Positions 57,269-64,000 of a stretch of DNA of 64,000 nt are shown piece after piece (within the stretch, counting starts at the first letter, position 1; the number at the start of each line of letters is the position of its first letter). Source of the stretch: Candidatus Lernaella stagnicola. Its GTDB lineage: Bacteria; Lernaellota; Lernaellaia; Lernaellales; Lernaellaceae. A model generated the notes under the pieces. The model did not search any database. It was not told where the DNA came from and worked only from the letters and a program-made list of their open reading frames with translations. The stretch spans positions 1-64,000 of the forward strand of contig JAVCCK010000003.1 of the NCBI GenBank assembly GCA_030765525.1, in the 5' to 3' direction. Both the position numbers and the translations under genes were made by a program.

Positions 57269-57751
57269 CTATCGCGCGATAAAAATTCCCAGAATGATTC
57301 CGAACACCAACGCCGCGATCACCATGAAGTAATTGTCGAGGCGGCGCAGCAAGGGGTTTTGTGGAATCGTCTCCGGGATTTTCTCGTCCACGATGTAGTC
57401 TTTTATTTCCGTGTCCACCTGCGGACATGACAGAATGCAGGAAAAGCAGAGTTCGCAGTCCTCGGCCACGATCGATTCCAGCGCGAAACTCGTCCGGCGG
57501 TCGGTGACCGAAAGCCGATCGGGTTCCCGCCGCAAAACCGGGCACGAGTCCAGGCAGTTGCCGCAGGCCAGGCAAGCCCGGTCGCCGGTCAAATCCTCCT
57601 CGCCGACGATGTACAATCGATGGTATGCCTCCATGCCGCGCGAGAGCAGCCGAAACCGCGCCACCGGCGGTTCCTTGATTTCGAGCAGTTGGTCCACCGT
57701 TCGTTTCTTGTCGTCGGGCAGCGTCGGCGATAGTTCGGATATCGATGCCAT
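57269..57751 (-). CDS. Membrane-anchored 4Fe-4S protein
   Basis: A predicted 160-residue protein. Two ferredoxin-type motifs, CLACGNCLDSCP (about 77-88) and CELCFSCILSCP (about 113-124), are followed by one C-terminal helix (VIAALVFGIILGIFIA). It resembles HdrC or a membrane-bound electron carrier. The ATG at 57751 has AGGAGG four bases upstream; the frame before it is not coding. In the operon it stands between the cytochrome and the SdhB-like gene, so it may link the membrane module to the flavin module. Confidence 0.85.
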   Translation of the reverse strand: MASISELSPTLPDDKKRTVDQLLEIKEPPVARFRLLSRGMEAYHRLYIVGEEDLTGDRACLACGNCLDSCPVLRREPDRLSVTDRRTSFALESIVAEDCELCFSCILSCPQVDTEIKDYIVDEKIPETIPQNPLLRRLDNYFMVIAALVFGIILGIFIAR

Positions 57752-57759
57752 CGTGCCTC

Positions 57760-58659
57760 CTAATAAGCCGCGTTTGCGGCGTTTTCCCGGTAGTCGGGGT
57801 GACATTGGCTGCAATCCCGTTTGTCCGCGCCCTCACACTCGGCGCGGAAGATCGTAAACCGGCCGTGGAAGGTGCCGGTGTGACAGCGACGGCACGTCTC
57901 TTCGCTCGGCAACGCGAGATGAACCGTGCCGGGGTGCCGCCCGCGAACCGCGTCCGTATGGCAGCCGGTGCACCGCATCGGGTTGAACGCAAAATAGTTA
58001 ATCGAACGCTCCACTTCGCCACCTTGCCGGCGGTCGTGACACTGACCGCACCAGCCTAATTTGGCCTTCAGCAATAGCTCGCGTTCGCTTTTGGCCTCGT
58101 CGTTTTCCTCGCCGTCGGCCTGCGCTTCCGTCAATTCGCCCAGGCGCGCCTCCGCATCTTCCGGAAAGCTTTTGACCCAGAAATGACGCTGGTGCGAAAA
58201 GCGTAAGCCGATCGCCGCCACCTTTTCCGGCAGTTCCAGTTTTTCCGCGTCGCGCAGCTTCAACACGTCGAAGTGGCACGCCAGGCACTGCTGGTCGGTA
58301 TAGCCCGGATCGAGTTCCGGCAGTTTCGCCGCCTCCGCGTTGGTCGAGCGCACGAGCTTCTCCGGCAGGCTTGCCGCCCAGTTGCCCGCGATATTGTAGA
58401 AATTCTTGTCCGTGTGGCACGTCAGGCACGCCTCACCGCTTTCCTTGTACGGCTTGTGCGACGTGTGCTCGGCATCGAAACTCGTGAATACGCCCTGCGG
58501 CTCGTGGCACTTCATGCAGAAGCTCGACGCTTGGTTGTACGTCACCATGCCGAAAAAGCCCGCGCCGCCGCCTAGCGCCATCACGACCCCCACCCACAAC
58601 GGCGACACCGTCGCCACGAAGGTCGCGATGAGTTTCAGCAATCGGCGCACGAGGTCCAC
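57760..58659 (-). CDS. Seven-haem cytochrome c with NapC/NirT-like start
   Basis: A predicted 299-residue cytochrome. An N-terminal helix (about 10-40) anchors a periplasmic part with seven CxxCH sites: CMKCH (48-52), CLTCH, CLACH, CGQCH, CTGCH, CRRCH and CSQCH. The start is GTG with TGGAGG seven bases upstream. An acidic insertion (EAQADGEENDEAKSE) lies between the third and fourth sites. Anchored multihaem cytochromes pass electrons between the quinone module and soluble periplasmic partners. It follows the molybdopterin gene by one base. Confidence 0.94.
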   Translation of the reverse strand: MDLVRRLLKLIATFVATVSPLWVGVVMALGGGAGFFGMVTYNQASSFCMKCHEPQGVFTSFDAEHTSHKPYKESGEACLTCHTDKNFYNIAGNWAASLPEKLVRSTNAEAAKLPELDPGYTDQQCLACHFDVLKLRDAEKLELPEKVAAIGLRFSHQRHFWVKSFPEDAEARLGELTEAQADGEENDEAKSERELLLKAKLGWCGQCHDRRQGGEVERSINYFAFNPMRCTGCHTDAVRGRHPGTVHLALPSEETCRRCHTGTFHGRFTIFRAECEGADKRDCSQCHPDYRENAANAAY

Positions 58660-58660
58660 G

Positions 58661-60739
58661 TCAAAGCCTCCGTATCCACAAGCGCGTCGGCGGGCGCTTG
58701 ACCACGTCGCTGTCGGCGTTGATTTCCCGCCGCTGGAAGGGTGCCAAGTTCACGCCCGCCCCTTCCCGTTCCCACCAGATCAATTTCATGTCCGGATCGT
58801 GAGCCGTCGTGAAAGGCTTGGCCAAAGCCAACCGGCCCGCGCTCACGTGCCCCTCCCCCTCGATCATCGCCACGCAACCGGGTCGCACGCCGTCGGAGAC
58901 GAACACCTTCGCGTCCACGGCCATGTTCCGGTCGCCGTGCTCCGGCCAGACCTGCACGTAGTCGCCGGGATGCACGCGCAAGCGCCGCGCGTCGTCGGGG
59001 TGCATATACAAGGGCGCCGCGTGTTGAATTTCGGCCAGCCACTTGGCCTGCGCGCCGGTCTCGTTGACGACCGCCGATCCCCGCAACAACAGCACCGGCC
59101 GAAACACCTCGGGCTCGCGCGACTCAAGCGGCGGCAACTCGCGGAAAAAACGCACCGGAACCCGGTAGGCCAAACGCGGATCGAATCCCGCATCGGCGGC
59201 GTACACGCCGGTGCCGATGGCGATGAACTGCCGCGCGCCGGTGTAATCCCGCACCATTTGCAGATCGTACGCCGGGGCCGGCACGCCCGCGCTGACTTGC
59301 GCCTTGCCGAGGCCGTTGAACACGTCCCCGGTCGCCGGGACGCCTTTGGGGGGCGGCGCCACCGGACGCTGCTCGACATACGTGGGCGTGGAAACGTAGG
59401 AGGTCAACCAAACCCGCCCGTGCCCTTCCAGCGGCACCGTTTCGGGAATCACGAGGTCGGCCGCCGCCGCTGTTTCATTCGGCAGCGGTGTGATCGCCAG
59501 GTGATACGCGAGGCGTCCGTCGGAAAGCGCTTTCTCCAACGCCGCGCCGCGTTCGTACACCGGATTCGAGCGGTGACTGATCAACACGATGTCGCGCCCC
59601 TCGCCCGCTTCGATTTCCCGGTAGATACGCTCCGCCGTCACCGCCGAGGCCGCGTTCTCCGACGCCACCAGCCGCGGCCGCGGCATCACCGGGATCTGGT
59701 AGAGCCCGAACACCAGGTCGATCAGGGCAATCGCCGCATAGGCCGCTTCGGTGTCATCGCCCTCGAACACCGGCTGTCCCGCCATCGTCGCCGGGTGATC
59801 GGCCTCGATCAGCAGACGGCCCGCCTCGCGCAGCAACTCGGCTTCGACGCCGCACACCTGCGCCGCATACTCGGTCGTGTATGCGCCTATCGACTCCGCC
59901 AGCGTCACCAGCGGCACATACTGCCCGCGCATCGAAATCGTCGCGCCCAGATTCGCGTGCTCCAGGGCTTGCCGCAGCACCGCCAGCACCGCCACACGCG
60001 CTGTTCCCGGACGGATCGGCACCCACAGATCGGCCTTGCTGCCGGTCGCGGAAAGGCGCGGATCGAACACGACCATCTTCATGCCGCGCTCCACCCGCGC
60101 TTCGATAATCCGCTGCGCATCGGGCAGAAAGCGCGGCCCGCCGTCGAGCGGCTGGTCTTCGAATACCAGCAGCAGGTCGGCGCGATCGAGGTCCGGCCGC
60201 ACCTCGCTGTCCCACACCGCCTCCATGCCGCGCGCCCTTGCGGAGTCTTCCAACGCCTCGCGACCAATGACCGTCGCCCGCCCGTCCAGCGATGCGACGA
60301 AATCCGCGTGGGCTTGCTGCTCGTCCCATGTGTCGATCACCAGACGCGCCCCGTCGCCGATCAGTCGCGCGATTTTCTCGCCCGCTTCGGCGATCGCCGC
60401 CGCCGTATCGACGACCGAGCCGTCGCGCCGCCGAGCTTGCCAGAGGCGTTCCGGATGCAACTGCAAATTCATCGCCGCCACGCCGAGCGCGCAAATTTTG
60501 CCGCGACTGACCGGGTGGTCCGGGTTGCCCATAATCGCCGTCAGCTTCGTCTTGTTGCGCAAATAGCCCACGATGCCGCAGCCCGCCGGACACGCCCGGC
60601 AGACGGAGGGGATCGGTTCATCCATGCGGCTGCTCGTGCGCATCACGTGCCCGTAGAAGGCGCGGCCGAGGCCCTCCACGCCGAGCACCGCCGCGCCGGC
60701 TAGACCCCAGGAAATGAAATGGCGTCGAGCAATCCGCAC
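58661..60739 (-). CDS. Molybdopterin oxidoreductase-type catalytic or structural subunit
   Basis: A predicted 692-residue CISM-family protein. The N-terminus is a twin-arginine signal (ARRHFISWGLAG), so it should act outside the cytoplasmic membrane. Cysteines CRACPAGC and the later KICALG could hold a [4Fe-4S] cluster. The body has the family order to the C-terminal molybdopterin dinucleotide-binding barrel (HPGDYVQVWPEHG). Relatives include PsrA, QrcB and ActB; in the last two the pterin is absent. Whether this one binds molybdenum is not decided by sequence. GTG start with AGGTAAGG upstream. Confidence 0.88.
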   Translation of the reverse strand: MRIARRHFISWGLAGAAVLGVEGLGRAFYGHVMRTSSRMDEPIPSVCRACPAGCGIVGYLRNKTKLTAIMGNPDHPVSRGKICALGVAAMNLQLHPERLWQARRRDGSVVDTAAAIAEAGEKIARLIGDGARLVIDTWDEQQAHADFVASLDGRATVIGREALEDSARARGMEAVWDSEVRPDLDRADLLLVFEDQPLDGGPRFLPDAQRIIEARVERGMKMVVFDPRLSATGSKADLWVPIRPGTARVAVLAVLRQALEHANLGATISMRGQYVPLVTLAESIGAYTTEYAAQVCGVEAELLREAGRLLIEADHPATMAGQPVFEGDDTEAAYAAIALIDLVFGLYQIPVMPRPRLVASENAASAVTAERIYREIEAGEGRDIVLISHRSNPVYERGAALEKALSDGRLAYHLAITPLPNETAAAADLVIPETVPLEGHGRVWLTSYVSTPTYVEQRPVAPPPKGVPATGDVFNGLGKAQVSAGVPAPAYDLQMVRDYTGARQFIAIGTGVYAADAGFDPRLAYRVPVRFFRELPPLESREPEVFRPVLLLRGSAVVNETGAQAKWLAEIQHAAPLYMHPDDARRLRVHPGDYVQVWPEHGDRNMAVDAKVFVSDGVRPGCVAMIEGEGHVSAGRLALAKPFTTAHDPDMKLIWWEREGAGVNLAPFQRREINADSDVVKRPPTRLWIRRL

Positions 60740-60746
60740 CCTTACC

Positions 60747-61673
60747 TCACATCAAGGGCAGCACTTGACCGCCGAAGACGGTCACGTACCGCATAAAGAA
60801 AATACCGATCACGACCCCGGCGCACGCCAAGGCCAGCACCCAATGGTTGCGGCGCAGCGCAGGCACGAAGCACACGATCATCGGCAGCACCTTGCCCAGC
60901 AGGTTCTCCACGACCACAAACAGCGGCGTGAAGCTGCCGCCGAGCACCAGCCACGTCATCTCCTGCGCGCCTTCGTGGCTGATCGAGAGCACCGCGATGT
61001 CCGAGAACGTCAGGAACAAGTCGGCAACAATCGTCCAGCCCAGCAGCTTGGCCAAGCCGTCGACGATTTCACTCGGGACGGCGCGCTCGTCGCGGACGAA
61101 ACGGAAGAAGCCCATCACCAGCAGAATCATCAAGGCCAGCCCGGAAACGATCGCCGAGACCAAAAACAGCGTCGGCATCAGCGCCGTGTTCCAGTACGCG
61201 CGGGCTTTGCCGAACGCGAGGATGAAGCCGGTATAGCCGTGCGTGGCGATAGCCGTCGGGATGCCGATGCGGCCCAAAAGTTTCGTCATGCGGTCGTTGC
61301 CGCGGAACATGTAGATGGCGTAGAAAACGCACACGACGGGATAGGCCACCAACAGAAACGCGCCGTAGGTCATCGGGCTCGAGAAATTCAGGTACGTGAA
61401 GTGGTTCCAGATCGAGCGGATCGGCCAGCCGACCTGCATCAGCAGCGCGACCGGCGCGATAAACAGGCAGGTCGTCGCCGTGACCACCGCCAGCCGACTG
61501 ATCGGTTTGTAGAGCTTCATGCCGAAGCCGTAGCTCATCGTCGAGACCACGAAGCTGCCCGCCGAGAGACCCGTGAAATAGAAGTAGATCGAAATCAGCC
61601 AGGCGAAGGTTGTCTGGTGATGAACGTCGTACAGCAATCGGGTCGCCGCGTGTTCCACTAGCGCCACTTCCAT
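60747..61673 (-). CDS. NrfD/PsrC-type quinone-site membrane subunit
   Basis: A predicted 308-residue membrane protein with eight or nine helices and short loops, typical of NrfD/PsrC/ActC proteins that hold the quinone site of CISM complexes. The N-terminus begins with HHQTTFAWLISIYFYFTGLS, like the first helix of the family. It overlaps the ferredoxin gene by 16 bases and lies 7 bp before the molybdopterin gene. It would exchange electrons with menaquinone, whose genes are also in this window. Confidence 0.92.
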   Translation of the reverse strand: MEVALVEHAATRLLYDVHHQTTFAWLISIYFYFTGLSAGSFVVSTMSYGFGMKLYKPISRLAVVTATTCLFIAPVALLMQVGWPIRSIWNHFTYLNFSSPMTYGAFLLVAYPVVCVFYAIYMFRGNDRMTKLLGRIGIPTAIATHGYTGFILAFGKARAYWNTALMPTLFLVSAIVSGLALMILLVMGFFRFVRDERAVPSEIVDGLAKLLGWTIVADLFLTFSDIAVLSISHEGAQEMTWLVLGGSFTPLFVVVENLLGKVLPMIVCFVPALRRNHWVLALACAGVVIGIFFMRYVTVFGGQVLPLM

Positions 61674-62257
61674 TCGAATTCGCGTTTGGTCGCAAACACC
61701 TGCTCGTCAAAATCGATGTAGTACACCCGCGGGTCGGTGCCCATCTCGGGTTGGATGACCGCCACGTCGTTCGCCGCGATCAGGCGGCTGATTTCACTCT
61801 CTGGGTCGTTGAGATCGCCGAACACCCGCGCCCCCATCGGGCACGCGACCACACAGGCCGGCTCCAAACCGGCGTCTACGCGGTGGTGGCACCAATTGCA
61901 TTTCTCCACGATGCGCTTAATCGGGTGCAGATACCGCACCTGGTACGGACACGCCGCCATGCAGTAGCGGCAGCCGACGCAGCGGTGCGGGTCGAAGGTC
62001 ACGATGCCGTCGGCCCGCTTACGATTGGCGCCCACCGGACACACCGTTACGCAGATCGGGTCTTCGCAATTGTTGCACAGCAGCGGCAGAAACTTTTGCC
62101 GCGTGTGCGGATAGGGCCCTTTTTCCACCTTCTTGACCCACGAGCGCCAGACGCCCAGGGGCACGTCATTTTCCATTTTGCAAACCACTTCGCACGTCTG
62201 GCAGCCGATGCACTTACGCAGGTCGATGAGGAAGCCGTAACGCACCTTGCTAGTCAT
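61658..62257 (-). CDS. Four-cluster ferredoxin subunit (NrfC/DmsB-like)
   Basis: A predicted 199-residue electron-transfer subunit with four Cys groups: CIGCQTCEVVC, CNNCEDPICVTVCP, CVGCRYCMAACP and CNWCHHRVDAGLEPACVVACP broken across the third and fourth groups. These are typical of the small subunit that connects a molybdopterin protein to its NrfD partner. It starts at ATG 62257, which has AAAGGAGG upstream; the frame before it is not coding. It overlaps the next gene by 16 bases and the previous one by eight. Confidence 0.94.
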   Translation of the reverse strand: MTSKVRYGFLIDLRKCIGCQTCEVVCKMENDVPLGVWRSWVKKVEKGPYPHTRQKFLPLLCNNCEDPICVTVCPVGANRKRADGIVTFDPHRCVGCRYCMAACPYQVRYLHPIKRIVEKCNWCHHRVDAGLEPACVVACPMGARVFGDLNDPESEISRLIAANDVAVIQPEMGTDPRVYYIDFDEQVFATKREFEWKWR

Positions 62258-63275
62258 CGGTGGCCTCCTTTTCGTCATGCTGACCTGTGCCGGCGCGAAT
62301 CGCCACGTCCCGCACGGCCTGCTCGCGCCGTCGCTTCTCACGCAAAATCAAGTACGCTGCCGACGCGATCTCCGGGCCGGAGTTGCCCACCGGACACTTC
62401 GCCGCGCACTTGCCGCAGCCGACGCAGAATTTCGACAACTCCACGACGCGCTCGATATTGCCCAGGCGCGCCATCAGCACCATGGTCATCGGGTAAGGTT
62501 CGCCGTCGACGATTTTCACCGGGCAGACGCCTACGCAAGCCTGGCAATTGTAGCAATTGAGCGCCGCACCTAATCCCGGACGCAGCGCGGGACCCACCGT
62601 GTAGTCGAAGGCCAGCAGTACGATGAACAGAATGGCCAGCGCGTTGATGGTGATTTTGCCGCCGCGGTTACTGGTCAGGTAGAACACCGCGCGCGAGAGA
62701 TCGGAAAGCTCCGGCGCGTCGAAGGTTTGGCGGAGCACCGCGTCTTCCATCGCCGCCTGCAGGCCCGCCAGGGAGCGCTCGTTACGAAACACGAAGCCTT
62801 CCAAGTGGCTCACGTCGACCGCCCGGCGTCCCTTCAATTGCGGCAGCACGTCGTCGAAGGCATAGACCGCGTCGCGATGCTCGACGAGGTTCACCGCCGC
62901 AACGCGGCCTTTTTCAACCCGCAAATCCACGACGATTTTGCCGTTGTTGCCCGGCCCCTCACCGCGGTGTACGCCGTCGGGCACGAACTCAAGCGTCAGC
63001 GGTCGCTGAAACGCCAGGTAGTCCTCAACTTGCGTGCGTTGATGATTCGCCCAGAGAACCGCCGTGAGGCCGAGGACACCCAGCACGAGAATCGGCACGA
63101 TGAAACGCCAACCGCCCCGCCCCCAAGTGCGAACGCCGTGAATGAAAAGCAGCGCGGTGAGTATCGCCAGCGACCACAAGCGCACCCGTGGGAAGATCAA
63201 CGCCACGACCAGCACGAGGACGGCCAGCCGCCACCAGCGTGTAATGCGATCTTCTACGATGCGCTCGAACTTCAT
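62250..63275 (-). CDS. NosR/NapH-like membrane protein with FMN-binding-like and ferredoxin domains
   Basis: A predicted 341-residue membrane protein. Two to three N-terminal helices (about 18-75) lead to a periplasmic domain (about 90-190; GKIVVDLRVEKGRVAAVNL) that resembles FMN_bind domains of NosR and RnfG, but the SGAT attachment site is missing. Another helix (about 200-225) leads to two ferredoxin motifs, CYNCQACVGVCP and CVGCGKCAAKCP, on the cytoplasmic side. Such proteins move electrons across the membrane. It overlaps both neighbours (8 and 4 bases). The start at 63275 is a plain ATG. Confidence 0.85.
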   Translation of the reverse strand: MKFERIVEDRITRWWRLAVLVLVVALIFPRVRLWSLAILTALLFIHGVRTWGRGGWRFIVPILVLGVLGLTAVLWANHQRTQVEDYLAFQRPLTLEFVPDGVHRGEGPGNNGKIVVDLRVEKGRVAAVNLVEHRDAVYAFDDVLPQLKGRRAVDVSHLEGFVFRNERSLAGLQAAMEDAVLRQTFDAPELSDLSRAVFYLTSNRGGKITINALAILFIVLLAFDYTVGPALRPGLGAALNCYNCQACVGVCPVKIVDGEPYPMTMVLMARLGNIERVVELSKFCVGCGKCAAKCPVGNSGPEIASAAYLILREKRRREQAVRDVAIRAGTGQHDEKEATDD

Positions 63276-63838
63276 GCCTGTTTCGTTTCCTTTTTTGTTT
63301 CGCTCTCGAGCCACGCCACGATGCGGTCGATGAATTCCCGGCCGAACAAGCCGCGCCGGAATGCTTCTTCCACGCGCTGCCGCGGAACCCGCCCGGCCTC
63401 GATCGCTTCCATTACCCGCTGCTGGCCCCGCGAGAAAATGCGCGGCAGGTCCAGGTGGATCACGCAGAAACTCACGCAGCCGCCGCAGCGAATGCATTTC
63501 ATGCCGCCCGCGTCGATGAACCGCCAGTGGTCGCCGACCCGCGCCGCCACATTGAGTTCGGCCTGGTAGGCAATCGCCGCGGGGCATTTGTCCTGGGTCG
63601 CGTAGCAGGCGCGGCATTCGTAGCAAAAGATGGTCTGCGGCGTGCCGGTCGCCACGGGCTTGGCCACATCCAGCGCGAGGCTCGCGCCGATGCCCACCAT
63701 CGCCAACCGGTTCAAGTTCTCGGTCAGCGACCGGTTGCGCAGGTTCGAGAAGAACTGAAAACGGCGAATGCCCGGCAAACCGATAGGTTGCGTGGCGTCA
63801 TCCCGCTTATGAATTCCTTTTTTCTTCTCGTCGGCCAT
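63272..63838 (-). CDS. 4Fe-4S ferredoxin-type protein with one membrane segment
   Basis: A predicted 188-residue protein. A possible signal-anchor (NLNRLAMVGIGASLALDVA, about 41-59) is followed by CYECRACYATQDKCP (about 72-86) and CIRCGGCVSFCVIHLDL (about 112-128), the ligands of two [4Fe-4S] clusters with irregular spacing. It overlaps the NosR-like gene by four bases, which supports joint function. The C-terminal part is helical and basic, without cysteines. The role is electron transfer in this operon; the partner is inferred. Confidence 0.82.
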   Translation of the reverse strand: MADEKKKGIHKRDDATQPIGLPGIRRFQFFSNLRNRSLTENLNRLAMVGIGASLALDVAKPVATGTPQTIFCYECRACYATQDKCPAAIAYQAELNVAARVGDHWRFIDAGGMKCIRCGGCVSFCVIHLDLPRIFSRGQQRVMEAIEAGRVPRQRVEEAFRRGLFGREFIDRIVAWLESETKKETKQA

Positions 63839-63844
63839 CGTCGC

Positions 63845-64000
63845 TCACATCGGCAGCAAAAGCGCCATGCCCAGGCCGACAATCAGTCCGCCCAGCGCGC
63901 CCTGCGCCAATTCCTTGGGTGATTTCCAGTCCATGCTCCAGGCGATGATCACCCCCGAAAGGACGCCGCCAAATGCAAAAGTCGCCATGCCGAGCACGTT
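63845..64000 (-). CDS. Membrane protein, C-terminal part only (window edge)
   Basis: The window ends inside this frame. The last 51 residues contain one or two hydrophobic segments (GMATFAFGGVLSGVIIAW and LGGLIVGLGMALLLPM), so it is the C-terminus of a membrane protein. It stops 6 bp before the ferredoxin gene and is probably part of the same operon. No family can be named. Confidence 0.6.
   Translation of the reverse strand, partial: NVLGMATFAFGGVLSGVIIAWSMDWKSPKELAQGALGGLIVGLGMALLLPM

Noticed and set aside
58406-60703. 765-residue plus-strand open frame opposite the molybdopterin and cytochrome genes
   Set aside because: It spans two minus-strand genes with clear cofactor motifs, and its product is Arg/His-rich with no recognisable domain.

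Overview
The window looks like a chromosomal piece of a GC-rich, Gram-negative, probably anaerobic or facultative bacterium of the deltaproteobacterial grade (Desulfobacterota, Myxococcota or a related candidate phylum). Evidence for this is a complete lptC-lptA-lptB set (LPS-type outer membrane), sigma-54 in the same operon as a regulatory PTS with HPr kinase, menaquinone genes, a multihaem cytochrome c, and several lipoproteins with very long Asp-rich linkers. The exact lineage cannot be settled from the sequence alone.

Layout. 1-1182: two CRISPR arrays, each behind an almost identical 133-bp leader, with no cas genes in view. 1406-1519: tRNA-Trp and its terminator. 1657-4280: a secreted FG-GAP/ASPIC protein and a small Cys-rich lipoprotein. 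4294-8769 (minus): a MacAB-like ABC export system with two different permeases, preceded by two exported proteins of unknown function (to 10279). 10412-20255 (plus): a UPF0316 membrane protein, then hpt, ROK glucokinase, glgC, two GH57 enzymes, galT and a fabH-like gene, most of them overlapping or a few bases apart, which suggests an alpha-glucan/sugar-phosphate operon. 20258-24583 (minus): a 1441-residue lipoprotein that is an in-frame fusion of two paralogous repeat proteins. 24712-30618 (minus): a membrane transporter-like protein and the metK-menA-reductase-ahcY group, joining the S-adenosylmethionine cycle to menaquinone synthesis.

30759-37664 (minus): a tightly coupled five-gene set of two SGNH-hydrolase-like proteins and three GT-C-type membrane glycosyltransferases, probably for modifying an envelope polymer or glycolipid. 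37867-46556 (plus): the lptC-lptA-lptB-rpoN-hpf-ptsN-hprK-rapZ-EIIA(Man)-ptsH-ptsI operon. It covers LPS export, sigma-54, ribosome hibernation and a signalling PTS without a sugar permease. 46563-50728 (minus): RNase G and its usual radical-SAM/DUF2344 neighbour. 50783-54740: small envelope and housekeeping genes, including a lipoprotein with three thioredoxin-like segments.

54854-64000 (minus, continuing past the window edge): the most unusual region. It is a ten-gene redox operon that combines a complex-iron-sulfur-molybdoenzyme module (molybdopterin protein, four-cluster ferredoxin, NrfD quinone-site subunit, seven-haem cytochrome c) with an SdhA/SdhB-like flavoprotein and iron-sulfur pair, a membrane iron-sulfur protein, a NosR-like membrane ferredoxin and another ferredoxin. 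The flavoprotein appears to lack two hallmark residues of fumarate reductases, so the complex is predicted to pass electrons between the quinone pool and a substrate that cannot be named from sequence.
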